Part shown: piece by piece, positions 14,140 through 26,249 of the stretch
Numbering within the stretch: the stretch's first letter is position 1
Layout of the letters: each line of letters begins with the position of its first letter
Source: Lumnitzera littorea
Taxonomy: Eukaryota; Streptophyta; Magnoliopsida; Myrtales; Combretaceae
Assembly (NCBI GenBank): GCA_024138015.1
Contig: JAMXBB010000011.1
Coordinates: 26,287,984 to 26,351,983, forward strand
Direction of reading: 5' to 3'
Length of the DNA: 64,000 nt
Notes under the pieces: model-generated
What the model was told of the DNA's origin: nothing
The model's database searches: none
The model's input: the letters and a program-made list of their open reading frames with translations, nothing else
Position numbers and translations under genes: made by a program

Positions 14140-16180
14140 AATGAATAAGTTTGTGAGGACATTGTTGAAGTCTTTGATGATACTGATTTAGATGATGGTA
14201 TTCGTTGGTGAGGGGTAGCTTCAGTATGTAGATGAAGCTTAAGGGTTGAGTGGGAGAAATGATTGGAGGCATGGGTTGATTGTAGATGTGGATGCAGTTA
14301 GAAGTTCAAAACCCAAGCTGTTTCACATGACAAGTGTTGAGGATTGACTCATATCAGCTGAGGAGATCACAAACTATGGTGATTGGAGTTTCAGTGATGA
14401 ATTTAAGGTGGGCATGCAGTTTCAGAAGAAGGAACATATACAAAGGGTTGTAAAGACGCATTATGTTTTGAACCATCATGATTTTGTAGTAAAGGAGTTC
14501 AACAAGAGAGTTTGGTCTATTAGATATGTTGATTGGGAAAAGGGTTGCAAATGTTAGCTATGAGCATGCTAAAAGGGTGTTTTGTGATAACATGGTTTGT
14601 AAGCCTACATACGGGCATGAATCTTACTATTAGTTACGAGTACCCTTAATTTGATTTAACTACCTTGTCTCACTATATTATTAAGGAAGTATTGGATATA
14701 CTGCATACATAAAGAGAGTTTGGAAAGCTAAGCGCAAAGAGATTGAACAGGTTTATGGAAAGTGAGAGGAATCATATGGATGCTTCCACATCTATTATAT
14801 GTTATGCGACACCAATTCGAGTACCATGGTTAAGTAGAAATGTCGAGATAGCGACATTGTAGGCTATGTGTTCTTAGATAGAGTGTTGCGAGCCTTTGGA
14901 TTGTATATAAAGCCTTTTTACATCAAAGGTACGATACCTCCACTCACACTTACTGTATCAGTTATCTAGCAATGTCTCTTTTGTAAATAGTTAAACCAAT
15001 TGATTTGTTCTTTTTAGGCCTATCAATACCATTGATGGTACATTTTTCTATGGGAACTACAAGCATAAGTTACTTATAGCGACTAGACATGACGGTAAAA
15101 ATCATATCATCCCTTTAGTATTTGCACTGGTCAATGAGGAATGTTAGGATAGTTAGGACTAGTTCTTGAAGTGTGTTCTCATGTATGCGATAAAGGACTG
15201 TACGAACATATGTTTGATCTTCGACCATCATGTTAGAATATGGTCCTTAGTTGAGAGATAGAATGTAGTGTGGCCAAATAGTTGGCCATGGTGCTAGTGT
15301 ATCTACCACTGTTGCTAGTAACTTCAATCTCCAGGGTAAGAATAAGGAATGCAAAGAGTTAATTAAAAAAAGTTACGTACTAGTTGAACTGGCAAATTTT
15401 GCGCATATTACAATAAGGCTAAGATGATAAGTCCTCACATTGGAGTATACTTCAAAAAATTGCATCCAAGGATGTGGACCCTAGCATATGATGATGGAGC
15501 TTGTTCTGGTCATGGGACTAGAAATTTTATTGAGAGTTATAATAGTGCATTGACAAATGCTAGGAACTTTCCTATTGCAATGTTAGTGAAGAAGACCTTT
15601 TATAACTGTAACAACTATTTCAATTAATGCAAGATCGAGATATCGAATTAAATGAGCATGGGTAAAGTGTTAACAAAATATGCTGAGAGAATGTTTGATA
15701 AGTGGCACAAAATAGCTAATTGCCGCCATGTTGTCATTTTCAACTACAATGAATAGATATTCGAGATTATAACTGCTTCGCGCCCTACCATATATGGTTA
15801 AAAGGGGGGAAATAGCCACACCATTGCACTGAGGACTCACCAGTATACATATAATAAGTGGCAAACATATAGGATTTCAAGGTCTCATGTAATAGTAATT
15901 GTGGGGAAAATGAGCATGGATTATGCAGCACATGTTGGTCATTGGTACACATGGCAAAATCAGCTACATGTGTACGTAAGTTCTTACATGCCCTATGCTA
16001 ACAAGTCTAATTGGTCTTTGCTTGATATTCCTATGTGACACCTGATTAAAACCATAGATAGAGTTAAGAAACATGGGAGGCCTTAGGAGAAACAATTCCA
16101 AAATTAGATGGATATTTAAGAGAAGCCTTTGAGGTATACTTATGGACTATTAGATGAGGACAGACATAATAAGAGAAGAT
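14140..16180 (+). pseudogene. Decayed Mutator-like (MULE) transposase
   Basis: Domains in order. A MuDR-type DNA-binding domain lies at about 14390-14560 (FKVGMQFQKKEHIQRVVKTH, then a WEKGCKC remnant). A linker with KRVWKAKRKEIEQVYG is at about 14715. The catalytic core starts at 15034 (first Asp in the motif IDGTFFYGNYKHKLLIAT), continues PLVFALVNEEC and reaches the second Asp in LIFDHH at 15223. At 15460-15600 comes RMWTLAYDDGACSGHGTRNF, then ESYNSALTNARNFPIAMLV. A degraded SWIM-like region and the C-terminal RVKKHGRP motif end at about 16180. Such proteins cut and paste DNA transposons in the nucleus. Stops interrupt every part, several being TAG where Trp is expected (15149, 15158, 15164 region). 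Terminal inverted repeats were not found. The family call is firm; the exact limits are not. Confidence 0.85.
14929..15017 (+). other. Likely 89-bp GT-AG intron in the MULE transposase
   Basis: The exon reading AFLHQ ends at CATCAAAG, followed by GTACGATACC. The intron ends in a pyrimidine tract, TTGTTCTTTTTAG. Joining G to CCTATCAATACC restores the expected R-P-I-N-T-I-D-G-T reading directly in front of the catalytic Asp. Without removal the frame shifts and stops appear. The body is AT-rich, as plant introns are. Confidence 0.6.
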
Positions 16181-16589
16181 GTCTACAACGAGGCTGCCTA
16201 TCAACATTGAATGGATCTACTAGTACACTTTATAGTTTTTACGAACGATCTGTTAATAGTTATCTTTTGTTTGCAATTTTTTTATTCCCTTACATGTTAT
16301 TCACACTTCTCAATGGTCTTGTACCGAACAAATCCTTACCATTTCATTATAAACATGCAAGTGTAGATGGATCTAGGATTAATTGATAGGTTACTACTTC
16401 AGTTGTAGCCATCCCACAGGTCTAGGTTGCTATGGAGTAGTCAGGTAATGTCAAATGAATTGGTTAGCAGCTGTATGTTCATTTGCTATATTTCTTGTAA
16501 CATGGTTTCTTTTTCCTAAATCACAGGAGAATTATTAGCTCAAGTGTTATAGGTTGGAGATGATCTTTAGATGAAGGAATAGGGAGGAG

Positions 16590-18580
16590 ATATTGATAGA
16601 TCCATCAATGATCCCTTAATTCGAGTAGTTGGGTTTTATTGGTGTAAGGCAAGTGCCCTTCATACAGCTCAACTGGCACTCGATTAGCGCCTTAATGGAG
16701 CGTTAGAGGGAGGAGACAAATACAGTTCACTTCCATATTAGTAAGATGGTGGTTATAAACAAGATATATCTTTACTCATCGATCTCCCTACCGATTAGGT
16801 TAATATGATGTATGCCTTCACCTATTAAGACTTCGCCCATTTAAGAGTGCTATTAAAGGTGGTCAAGTGGAATTGTCCTAGTTGAAGGACAATTTCAGTA
16901 AGTTGCCATAAGATGTAGATGACATTACAATGCAGTGTACACTCGAGCCTATATCATCAGTTGATTGGAGGGGTACTTTTCTCAGACAAGTCGAATAATT
17001 TAGTATACCTCATGTTCCTCTCTCTCCTTTTAGACCTTACTATAGCTAAGTGTTATGCTTGGGATGCGGCATGCTTGGCATGGCTTTATCACCAGTTGTG
17101 CATTACTTCATGGATGGATACTGAAGAGATTAGCAAGCCTTTGGTGATACTCCAAGTTTGGGCATGGGAGAACTTTCTACACATCACCCCTCTATGCCGC
17201 CAGATTGCAGCAATGGTGGACGATTAACTAGTGATAAGTCAATGGGAAGCGGACTTTGATGTAATGGAGTTTCCCATGCATGTAGTGGACTAATATAGAG
17301 ATGCCTTTGACTAACAATGTCCACAGTAGGTACTTATCTTACAAACTCGATTACTTTTACATTCTCAAATTTTTAGTTACTACATATTCTGAATCGATGT
17401 GTTTTCGGGTGGTCTAGATACCTTATACACATGAGGACATGGCCAAACTAGCATGAGTATTATCAGGATAAGAGTGATATTTGACTAGCATGAGGACATG
17501 GCCATCCTTAAAGTGTTAGTTACTTCATATTATGAATCGATGTGTTTTGAAGTGGTTTGGATACCCTCATATATGAGGACATAGCTATACTAGCATAGGT
17601 ATTATCGTAATAGCAGTGATATTTGCTTAGCATGGGTCCTATTTATATACTTCCACATCATCAAATTCTACTATCTGGACCACATGACTCAATAGTTTTG
17701 CAGGATCCAAGAGATCCCTACTTATCTAAACACGTCACAAGTTCTATAAGATATCAAGTTGAGAGGCTGGATGAACATCAACTAGATTATTACCCATACG
17801 GCTTGATTGGAGCAATAAGCGGACAACCAGAGCAGGATTATTTAAATTCAACTATCACTAGATGTAGCTCTAGTCTATTTACCTTCGTACTAAGCCAACA
17901 GGTCACCTATCAATATATCGACAAATTCGAAGCCTCTTAGGTATACATGGTATGCATCCATGCCTACTTCTTGTTATTACTCCTTCAATTGTGTCATTAT
18001 ATGCTAATTGCACCATTATTTTTTACTTATGAGTGGATTTCATGTATAGGTTGCCTTAAGTGTCATATAAGGATATTATAGCCAAGCAGTTGGGCCTGAA
18101 CGACATCATCTAATAGCTTAAGGGTATACATCTAGGCAACTTACTTACCTAGTCTGCATATGGAGCATAAAGACTCCCTACTAGACGAGTCATATCACAA
18201 AGGGCGACGTTGAGGCCATGGATGTGGATGGAGTAGAGGCTGAGGATGTAAATAGGTCAGTTTGGAGATTTGAGACGATCAGTCCCCTCGCACGACTCGC
18301 CCCCTGCGTCTCCTACAACACTTCCTTTCTAATTTCGCGCATTGTTTAAAGAGGCCATTAGTAGTTAGATTCAAACTCTTGTTGCTCCATCTAAGAGATG
18401 ACTTGGAGATCATGATACAGACATAGGCGAGGGAGTCATGTAGGTTGACCCTACTCCAGTTCCTATGCACTATACCCACTCTGGTGCCTTTTTAGGGGAT
18501 GGATCACAAACACATAGTTGGATGCAAGTCAGTAGTGTAGCCTCACCTTGATATAGATACACCTGAGACGCGTACATGCA
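16590..18580 (+). pseudogene. Decayed plant mobile domain (PMD/MAIN-like) gene
   Basis: The N-terminal part at about 16620-16740 gives GFYWCKASALH, then ALMERWREETNTVHFH, a hallmark of PMD proteins (family form ALVERWR.ETHTFH). The core follows at about 16950-17190: LIGGVLFSDKSNNLVYLMF, CYAWDAACLAWLYHQLC and a VILQVWAWENF stretch, in the usual PMD order. A frame at 17623-17940 and a Gly/Arg-rich stretch near 18200 may be the C-terminal part, but I cannot confirm that. PMDs occur both in host MAIN/MAIL1-type nuclear proteins and inside plant transposons. Here the gene follows the MULE transposase in the same orientation about 0.4 kb downstream, which suggests it was cargo or a second ORF of that element. 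It has stops and frameshifts throughout. Confidence 0.75.
17374..17635. repeat. Imperfect tandem duplication inside the PMD gene
   Basis: A segment of about 119 bp (17374-17493) recurs at 17517-17635 with a period near 143 bp. Shared words are TAGTTACT.CATATT.TGAATCG, GATGTGTTTT, ATGAGGACAT and AGTGATATTTG. The duplication adds to the disruption of the reading frame. Confidence 0.75.
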
Positions 18581-18636
18581 AATGACATAGGCAATAGTAG
18601 ATTTTGATTATTTGTAGTTACTAAACATTTTGATTG

Positions 18637-21207
18637 TGTATACACCTTATTTTTGCCCCATTTTATTTGTATTTTTATTTTGAAATTTTTAGAATAGGGT
18701 AAGGGGTCCTAACATAAGAAAAAATACGATAAAAGTAGAAAATTCAGAAAAATATAAAATAATAGAAAATTTTAGAACATTACAAAAAATAAAGGAATAT
18801 AGGATTCATGCTTTAATTATTTTTATTTTCATTTTTTATTAAAGAAAAAAAAGGAAAGGGGAAATAAGAAATAGAATAGGATTTTTTAAAAATAGCTTTA
18901 GTATTTTTTTTTTTGGGCTTTAATTAAATAAAGGAAAATTTGGGCCTAAACTTAGATTTAAATATAGCTAAAGCTAGCTTAGTCCATATATGTAATTTAA
19001 ATGCATATATGGATAAGGTATAGGTTAACGACCTGATGGTAATATACATACACAAACACAAAGGAGACTTAGGTTCGAATCCTACTAAAGGCATAAAGTG
19101 CCTTTTGTTTTTGTAAGACCATAGTTGCTACGTATCAGCATGTTACTAGGCCACGAGTTTATTGTTAACATTGGCATAACCTGGATGGACCGATGAGACA
19201 ATGTGGTGCCATGTTAACACCCCTATGTTGCATATGACACGTCATTTGACATTGCTATGTCATTAGCCATGTGTCATTTCGAGACAGGTGGTGTGATGCC
19301 ATTTGAACCCACAGCTGAAGTGGCATAATGTTAGTGCCATGTTAGCAGCTCTTTCCCTTTTCCTAATTTTCCTCTTAAATTATGCACTTTCTCTCACTAG
19401 TTAGCCTAATTCTACATCAATTTCGAGCCCCTTTAAACTACAATTTCACTAAATTAATGGCAAAATTGCAATCTAGGCATGTCTTAGTTTCGATTTTGCT
19501 TAAAATCCGGTCTACATTTATGATAGTTCACATTTGAAATTGGATTGAAAAATTGAAAAAAAAAATTCAAGTCAAAGTTCATTAATGCCATTTAATTAGA
19601 TTTTCAAGTCTTTCCTAGCTTAACTGGTGATATATTAGTATAAAAAAGAGCTTCTACATCCAAATCACACATGATTCTCTTACTCCTAATCTCTTAAACA
19701 CACTTACGATGTCTCTCTCTCTCTCTTTCGACCTTACCCTCTTTCTCTAGAAATTGTTCGAGCTTAAGACCTTTTGAGCAAAACTGCCATGAGCATACTC
19801 CTTACACTCCCAGCTTTCAGCCCATACCACTCATGAAGCTCACTATGCCTCCTAGCCACCGCAACCAACACCCCATCGCCAAACCTTCACCCACCACAAG
19901 CTCCACTTCAAACCACCACCTCTACCAGTTTTTGACCGAAATTAATATTACAACTAAGCTCATGGCATCTAAGAACTTAGAACCTAGCACTCATTCAACA
20001 CCTAGCAAACACTAAGATATGGCCACCAAAACCCCATTTATCAATTAAAATCGCATGAAAATTTCCTTACTTGTTCAAAAAACCACTCGAAACCACCATC
20101 GTTGTGCCCTCCAACGCTATTGCTTCCTTCTCTAATGTAGTTAGGTTGTTTGATTCAAATTTGACTTGGATCCAACCTGAGACCTAACTCCGCTCCAGCT
20201 ATTCGACTCGCGTGTTCCCTTGGTCTAACCCTGTTTCTATTTTAGCTCTTTTTTATATATGTATATATATATTATTATTTTATTTACTTATTCTTGTAAA
20301 TTGTAATTGTATTGTAACTAAAAAAAAAAAAGAAGAATTGAAGAAAAAAAGAGAAAAGAAAAGAAGAAAAAAAGAAAAAATAAGAAGAAGAAGAGCTTAG
20401 TTTATTTTTATTTTTTTTAATTTCTTCGGTTATTACATAAATAAAGATAAACCAAAATAAATAAGCAAAAAAATAAAAATCATTTTATCACTTAAAAAAT
20501 CAATTTTCAAAATAATAAAAATAGAATGATCCATTTTCTAAATTAGGACCTCTTTTAGAACTTTTCAAAATAAAAATAAAATAAGTTAAGACCCTCTTTT
20601 AGAAAGTTTTCCTTAAATAATTGAATTAACTTAAAACGTAAACCTGACTTTTTTTTCGAAATTAAAATGTAACCAACCCTCTAAGGTTTTTGGAAAAGAA
20701 CTAGATACGTCTGACTCCGAATAATGGGTATGTAGGTAATTTTGGGGCAACGTAAAAAACAAAAAAAAAATTAAAATTTTTTCCCATTTAGTTTAATCTA
20801 TTCAATTTAGTAAAATAAAATCTAATTCGTTAACTAGTGATTGAATTTCATTTTAAAGGATAATTTTGAAAGTTGAATCTAAATTCGGAAAATTAGTAGT
20901 GGTGCCTGTAAGAATCTAAAAAAGTAGGTCTCGAACTCAATCTTTTGGTTTTCAATACCATTTTAGAAATTAGTTTTTCAAGTGGATTAGTGGCTATGTT
21001 AAATTGATCCACTTAATTGATTTAATCTAGCCATCTTTTTCTTAACTTTGATCGGATGGTTACTTTAAAGAATTTTCAAAATACATTTAAAAATTGAGTT
21101 TTTCTTAACTTCTAATCGAGGGTTAGTATTAAATAGATTAGGGTTTAATACTAATTGGGTTAAGGAATTCTTTTTTAAAACAAAACTGAAAAAAATTAGG
21201 TATGACA
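18637..21207 (+). repeat. 5' LTR of the Tat/Ogre-like element (family Q)
   Basis: 2571 bp from TGTATACACC to TATGACA. It contains a tRNA-like segment (19020-19106), a CT repeat near 19711, a TA-rich stretch near 20250 followed by a purine-rich A/G tract at 20320-20395, and an A/T-rich 3' part. The net-2546-bp 3' LTR and the solo copy at 31344-37126 share the same order of blocks. The open frame at 19833-20015 is only a Thr/Ser/Pro-rich shadow, and a similar shadow occurs in the 3' LTR. Confidence 0.9.
19020..19106 (+). promoter_or_regulatory. tRNA-like A/B-box segment with hairpin and T run inside LTR
   Basis: TTAACGACCTGATGGTAAT (from 19025) resembles a pol III A box. GGTTCGAATCC at 19072-19082 is an exact B box. 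AAAGGCA (19087-19093) and TGCCTTT (19099-19105) form a 7-bp hairpin running into TTTT. Spacing is tRNA-like. It could be an old tRNA/SINE-derived piece fixed in the LTR family, or chance; transcription is inference. Confidence 0.5.
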
Positions 21208-21208
21208 G

Positions 21209-21222
21209 CTTGGGAACTCCAC
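21209..21222 (+). other. Degenerate primer-binding site
   Basis: CTTGGGAACTCCAC follows the 5' LTR end (TATGACA) after one base. It resembles the TTGGCGACTCCAC primer-binding sites that I associate with Tat/Ogre elements, with the GCG core changed. Confidence 0.55.
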
Positions 21223-21849
21223 TACGAATTTGTTGAAGGCTAGGCACTTAAAAAGCTTTCCTTAGTTAAATTTGCTTTTCAAAATAGCAATGTTATTTAT
21301 TTATTTGTTTATTTATTTCATGTAATATACTTGTTTTAAATTGCTATATTCACTTTGCATGCAACATACTTAGGATATGGGAGGTCATTTATTGCATCAA
21401 GAATATAAGGTAGATATGGTCAAACCTAAGCCGTCTTACGATCGTAGAAGGGGGGCCCATTATGCAGACTCCAGGTATAGTGGGGAAATCACTGCTCAAG
21501 GTTGATTAGGTCACCTTACTTAAGCTTTGATGTAATCAATGGACCGCTTTCCTAAAAGTGTGTGAGATTATAAAGCTTAAATACCTTTACAACCTATCCT
21601 AATTGCATTTATAAACCCATTTCCCAAAATTGGCAAATTGACACAATGTAGCAAGACAAGAAAAAAAAAAGATTAATTGTGAAGTTTCCTAATCTTTTCC
21701 CTATAAATGTTTTATTTTCTTTAGAATATCAATGTAATTCCTGTGTAAATAGGATATTTATGGTGTAACTTTCTTTTCATCCTTTTTATAGAAAATAGTT
21801 AGGTCCTTTCTTACACTAGCCCTTTTCAAAGAGGCCCATATTCACGAGC

Positions 21850-22770
21850 CTCTAGAGCTTAAGGGAATACTTGAAAGATGGTTTTAATTTTTCAATCTAG
21901 ATTAATAGAAAGTCATTGAAGATAAGATTAAGCCCGTCCTCTCATTGCTTAAAGTTCAGACTAATGTCACCATGCTACGGGCTTTGGTCCACTTTTGAGA
22001 CCCTAAGAGTCAATCTTTTTGTTTTGGCCCATGCTGATTGAACCTAACTGTTGAAGAATACTCTTATATGTTACGAGTCCCCTTTGTTAGAAATGGAAGA
22101 TATGTCCCAAATATTACAGCTAGCCCTACAAAGATTTTCAATAGACTCTTAGGCCTTTGTGAATCTGAAATATGTAAAATATAGGTAGATCCCCATAGGA
22201 GAATCATTAGGGTGGATGATCTTTTTACTTGGTTCATGACCTCGTCCAACTACAACTAGAAACTCTTTTATAATAGCTTTAAAGATTAGCAGTAACATAG
22301 AATCAATACTTATATCTTAGTAGCATTTGGGACTGTTTTATTTCCTAATAGGGTATTTCACATACATTACAGGATTGTAGAGCTAGTGATCCAATTTTTA
22401 GAAGGGAAGTCTTACATCTCAATGCTGCTAGCAGCATAAGCCATATCACTCAGTTGTCTCCAAGAGGAAAAGAACAAAGACTTGAAGACCAATATGGCCT
22501 TACTTATGGTTTAGTTTATTAGCTATACTTGGAGCCATAAACTTGACTTCCTTCATAAGAAAGACATTTAGAAGATGAATCCCATTGATGCGTTTGTTGC
22601 TGTTGTTGAACTCCCCAAAGATATTGCTACCCATTACTAGGTCAAAGCTTTCCAAAAGTTCCATACGGAAGATATCTCTCAAGTTGCTAGATGAATCAAG
22701 GTAGTTGAGTTGAAGAAGAGGAAGAAGATTGAAGAAGAGACAAGACATCACAAGAAAAAGAGGATCTAGA
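21850..22770 (+). pseudogene. Extra ORF1 of a Tat/Ogre element (DUF7745-like)
   Basis: Translated in pieces, the plus strand reads ALVHF.DPKSQSFCFGP, then LNLTVEEYSYMLRVP, then LVAFGTVLFPNRVFHIHY and FQKFHTEDISQ. This order matches a plant TE-associated protein (DUF7745) whose family form has a W-P.Y.CF.FG block, TVEEY..LL, an FALAIYGL.LFP block, and a C-terminal trailer. It precedes gag, as the extra ORF1 does in Ogre-type elements. Its function is not established. Stops occur every 20-60 codons. A purine-rich Lys/Arg stretch (KKRKKIEEETRHHKKKR) ends the recognisable part near 22765. About 0.7 kb of AT-rich sequence without motifs separates it from gag. Confidence 0.6.
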
Positions 22771-23469
22771 CTTTAGGGATTATTTGTAATAAATTTTTAA
22801 ATAATGTAATGGAAACTTCAACGATGCAATGAAAATATTTTTCTTGCTACATCATAATTAGTTTGTTAGCTCCCTTCTCTACATCCGTAAGCCCTCATAT
22901 TGCATTTTTTATTTCTCTTTACCCATAAATATTCATTAGTTAATAACTTTGTGAAGGAAAAAATAAAAAGGATTTTTTTTTTTTTTGAGTAACATCATGA
23001 GAGTTGTGTCCTTACGTTTCCAAATGTAAATATTTGATTTCTTTACAAGTCCTTTTCTAAATGCCTTCCACTTTAACTCTTTCCAGTCTTTTCTCACTTA
23101 TATATCTTTAAGATTATATTTCTTATGGGTCACTTTTTAAATACCTATAAGTTGTCAGTGATTAATTGTAAATATTTAGGCTCTTGCTCCCTTAAAAATG
23201 TTTTTGTACTCCTTTCTCATAACTTGTAAATAAGCTTTATCCTCGTATTCCACTTTTTAAATAGGTCCTTTTCTATCTTTTAAAAAGAAAAGTATTTTTT
23301 TTTCAAAAAATAAAATAAAATTAGGAAGCTCTTAACAGTGGGGAAAATAACTGAATAGATGAATTTTTTAGTTGACAACATCGTTCTACTCAGAACCATA
23401 ATGTCATCAAATGAACACTTGGAAGCATGATAAGGGAAATCTATTGAAGCACCTCTTCTTGAAGAGAAG

Positions 23470-24480
23470 ATCAATCTAGCTTTTCAACCTAAGACTTATT
23501 CTTTCCTGGTTGACCCAAAGCTAAATCAAGAAAGTATCAAAGACTTGGAAAGGAAGCTAACTCAACAAATAACTGTAAAGATGAGAGCACTTGGGAATGA
23601 TAATTGATTCAAGCAGGTTATTGACTTTTCCTTGTATGATGTTAAGGCCTACCTAGATAAATTCAAAGTACTAGAGTTTGAGAAGTACGATAGAACCAGA
23701 TGTCCAAAGCTACATACCTAATTATACGTTCACAAGATAGGTAGATATGTTCAAAATAGTTAACTCGTGGTACAAACTTTCTAAGATAGTCTGACAAGGC
23801 TTGCATTAACCTGGTATGCCAAACTTGATCTCAACCCATTCAATACTTGGGAGAAATTAGCTCAAGCATTCTATGAGTAGTATAAGTTCAATATTGAGAC
23901 AGCTCCTTCAATTTGGCATTTGCGCATAATGAGAAAGAAGAAAAATGAGTCATTTAAGAAATATGCCTAAAGATGGAGGGGCATGTCAGCTAGAATCATT
24001 TCTTCTCTCCTTGAAAAAGAATTAATATATGCCTTTGTTGACTCATTGGAGGAACCACATTATGGGCACTTGTTAGGAAATACAACGGCCAATTTTGTGA
24101 ATTTTGTACTTGCTGCAAGCCAAATTGAAGAAGCCATAACAATAGGGAGGTTGACAGGAAAAAGACCAACCCCATTAGATTCAGGGGCATATATAAATAC
24201 TATAATGTCAGAACCTACACTAAGCAAAAAAGGCCAAAAAAATATCCAGAAGAAAGTTCTCTCAAATCCTTGCCTCATTATCTCAAGTCTTTTACCAACT
24301 AAGAAAAGAAGACTTATTACAACAGAAAGCCTTAATGCCAGGATACAAGCCAAGGAAATACAACCCAAATGCACATTATGAATATCATATGGGTTAGTAG
24401 AGGCATTTTATTAACAATTGTTGGGAATTGAAAAATAGAGTTCAAGACCTAATAGATGCAAGGGCAATCTAATTGTACTC
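23470..24480 (+). pseudogene. Tat/Ogre gag remnant with zinc knuckle
   Basis: From 23650 the frame gives KFKVLEFEKYDRTRCPK, then TWYAKLDLNPFNTWEKLAQA, then FNIETAPS.WHLRIMRKKKN. At 23970-24170 it reads RWRGMSARI, ELIYAFVDSLEEPHYGHLLG and SQIEEAITIGRL. These match the capsid region of Tat/Ogre gag (W.LAQ.F, RWRE.A.QV, E..FI.TL..PYY, RIE.GI..GKI). A degraded knuckle and linker (HYEYHMG, HFINNCWELK, RVQDLIDARAI) end near 24480. Gag would form the virus-like particle and bind RNA. At least three in-frame stops interrupt the capsid part. The next frame stays open for 132 codons from 23983. Confidence 0.8.
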
Positions 24481-26249
24481 AATTTAAGGATAAGGTCAAA
24501 TTTCGTAATGTTTGTAAGAGATAAGTAACTCAAATAAAGTGCTTTGTTTGCATTTCTCCTATTTTAAGATATCTCATTAGTTAAAAAGGTTTAGAATGAA
24601 GAAAGGCAAGACAAACCCCAAATACCAACCTTGAGATGCTTTGAGAGTCGAGTGACATCATTGTGAGACTATTAGACTCATTCCTTAAAGGAAGTTTATC
24701 TTGCATTTAATATACAAATCAAAATGAAAATAGGCATTCTTTTCAATGTCCCAAACAAAAATCCTTTGTTAGCCTCGTTGAACCTTTTATTCGAGTATTT
24801 TCAAAATTAAACCCTATCAAGAACCACCCCACAATGGGGCAAATAAAAGGTTAGGAATATCTATAAGAACAAAAGGTTAAAATTAATTTGTGCTTGCTTT
24901 AGTCGAATCAATCCAAGAGTAATTGTTACCGTTGATAACTAACTTCTTATAAGATGAAGAAAGGCATCCATTCTAAACACTAAACATAAACCACATATAC
25001 TTTAAGCTGCAAGCCAAAAGAATGAATGATCACCTTATCTTAAATGAAAAAGAAAAAAAAAATAAAGAAAAAAAGGGAGAAGAAGGAAAAATAAGGAAAA
25101 GAAAAGAGGCAAGAAGAAATGTAAGAAAATGAAAAGACAAGGTGATTAAGTCACAAAGACTTAAGAGGATTAGGGATAAGTAACTCGAAAAGCCTATTCC
25201 TCAAGCAGAGACCCTAAAACTCGATTAAGATGATTAAAACTGAAAAGCCAGGACAAATACCAAAGTTTCCCACCAAAACTTATGATCCCTTAAGAAATTG
25301 CAACTGACACATGGCTTATGCCCCACCCACAATTCCACCTATCCTAAAAGCCTTTTTATTTTAAAGGAAATAACTTATCTTTGGTAAAAATTACATTTGA
25401 AAATAGGGTAAGCACAATTTTAGTTTTACCTATAAGGTTCTTGACTTATAAACCTAGGTTGAGGAGCAGTTCTTTTATAAAAAGCCATTCCATTAATATT
25501 CATCTTGAAACTGAAGACCAAAAGCCTTTATTATATTACAGTCTAAAAAAGACCTAATGGATTGATTAAAAGTATATCGCTTACAAGATGGATTATAATT
25601 TTCGGAATCGAAGTCAAGAGACAGGAATTTAAGTGTAAGGAAGTCCTTTTAGACCACCAATCTTTAATAAGATATCTTTTGATTAAGAAGAAATTTGAAG
25701 AAGTTGTGCCTAATAACATGGAAAGTTATTTGCCCTTGAAAGAAAGAAGGGGTTCTCTTAGATAAAGGTAGCCTAAAAGATCAAGTCGTTATGTTGTTGA
25801 AAAGCCTACACACTACTTGGAGAATTCAAACCTGTTAGCAAGTCAAAAAATTGAAATAAATTCCATTCTCTCTCATTTCAGTCCTTTCCTTGTCACCTTA
25901 GTGGTCTAGGTTTTCAACAATTCAAAAGTCATCTTCTTCTCTAGAGTCAACCTTAGTGGTAAGCTTCTGTCATTCAAATGTGATTACCTTAGCAACTATT
26001 GTTTTCAAAGGAGTTCACTTTCTTTCATCTAAAGTTCAAGGATTTGCTCCCAAGTTGGCTTTTGAGGCTAGAATCATCTTCTCTAACATGACTGCCCTCA
26101 TAGCTGATGTCATCCACTTTTCTTTCTATCAAGGGACTATATCCCTAATGTCTGCCTTATCTTACATAATTGTCAATCAACAAATCTTTTTTTTTTTTTT
26201 CAAATCTCCTAAAAAAGTTTACATAAGCTCTTTTTGCTTTGATTCCCAT
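24481..26249 (+). other. Pol-less internal region of the Tat/Ogre element
   Basis: No protease, RT, RNase H or integrase motif is visible in any frame. The sequence is AT-rich with a purine tract at 25040-25130 and short chance frames (25562-25765, 25956-26267). The wording resembles untranslated 3' sequence of large plant Gypsy elements, so pol was probably lost by an internal deletion just after the gag knuckle. Confidence 0.6.

Noticed and set aside
19072..19082. A genuine nuclear tRNA gene at the B box
   Set aside because: No acceptor or anticodon stem can be folded around it, and it recurs only as part of the LTR family.
19833..20015. Thr/Ser/Pro-rich frames at 19833 and 29517 that resemble each other
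   Set aside because: The similarity is only because both lie at the same place in the two LTRs of one element; no evidence of translation.
24060..24374. 104-codon minus-strand frame overlapping gag
   Set aside because: Exact shadow of the plus-strand gag frame, which has recognisable capsid motifs.
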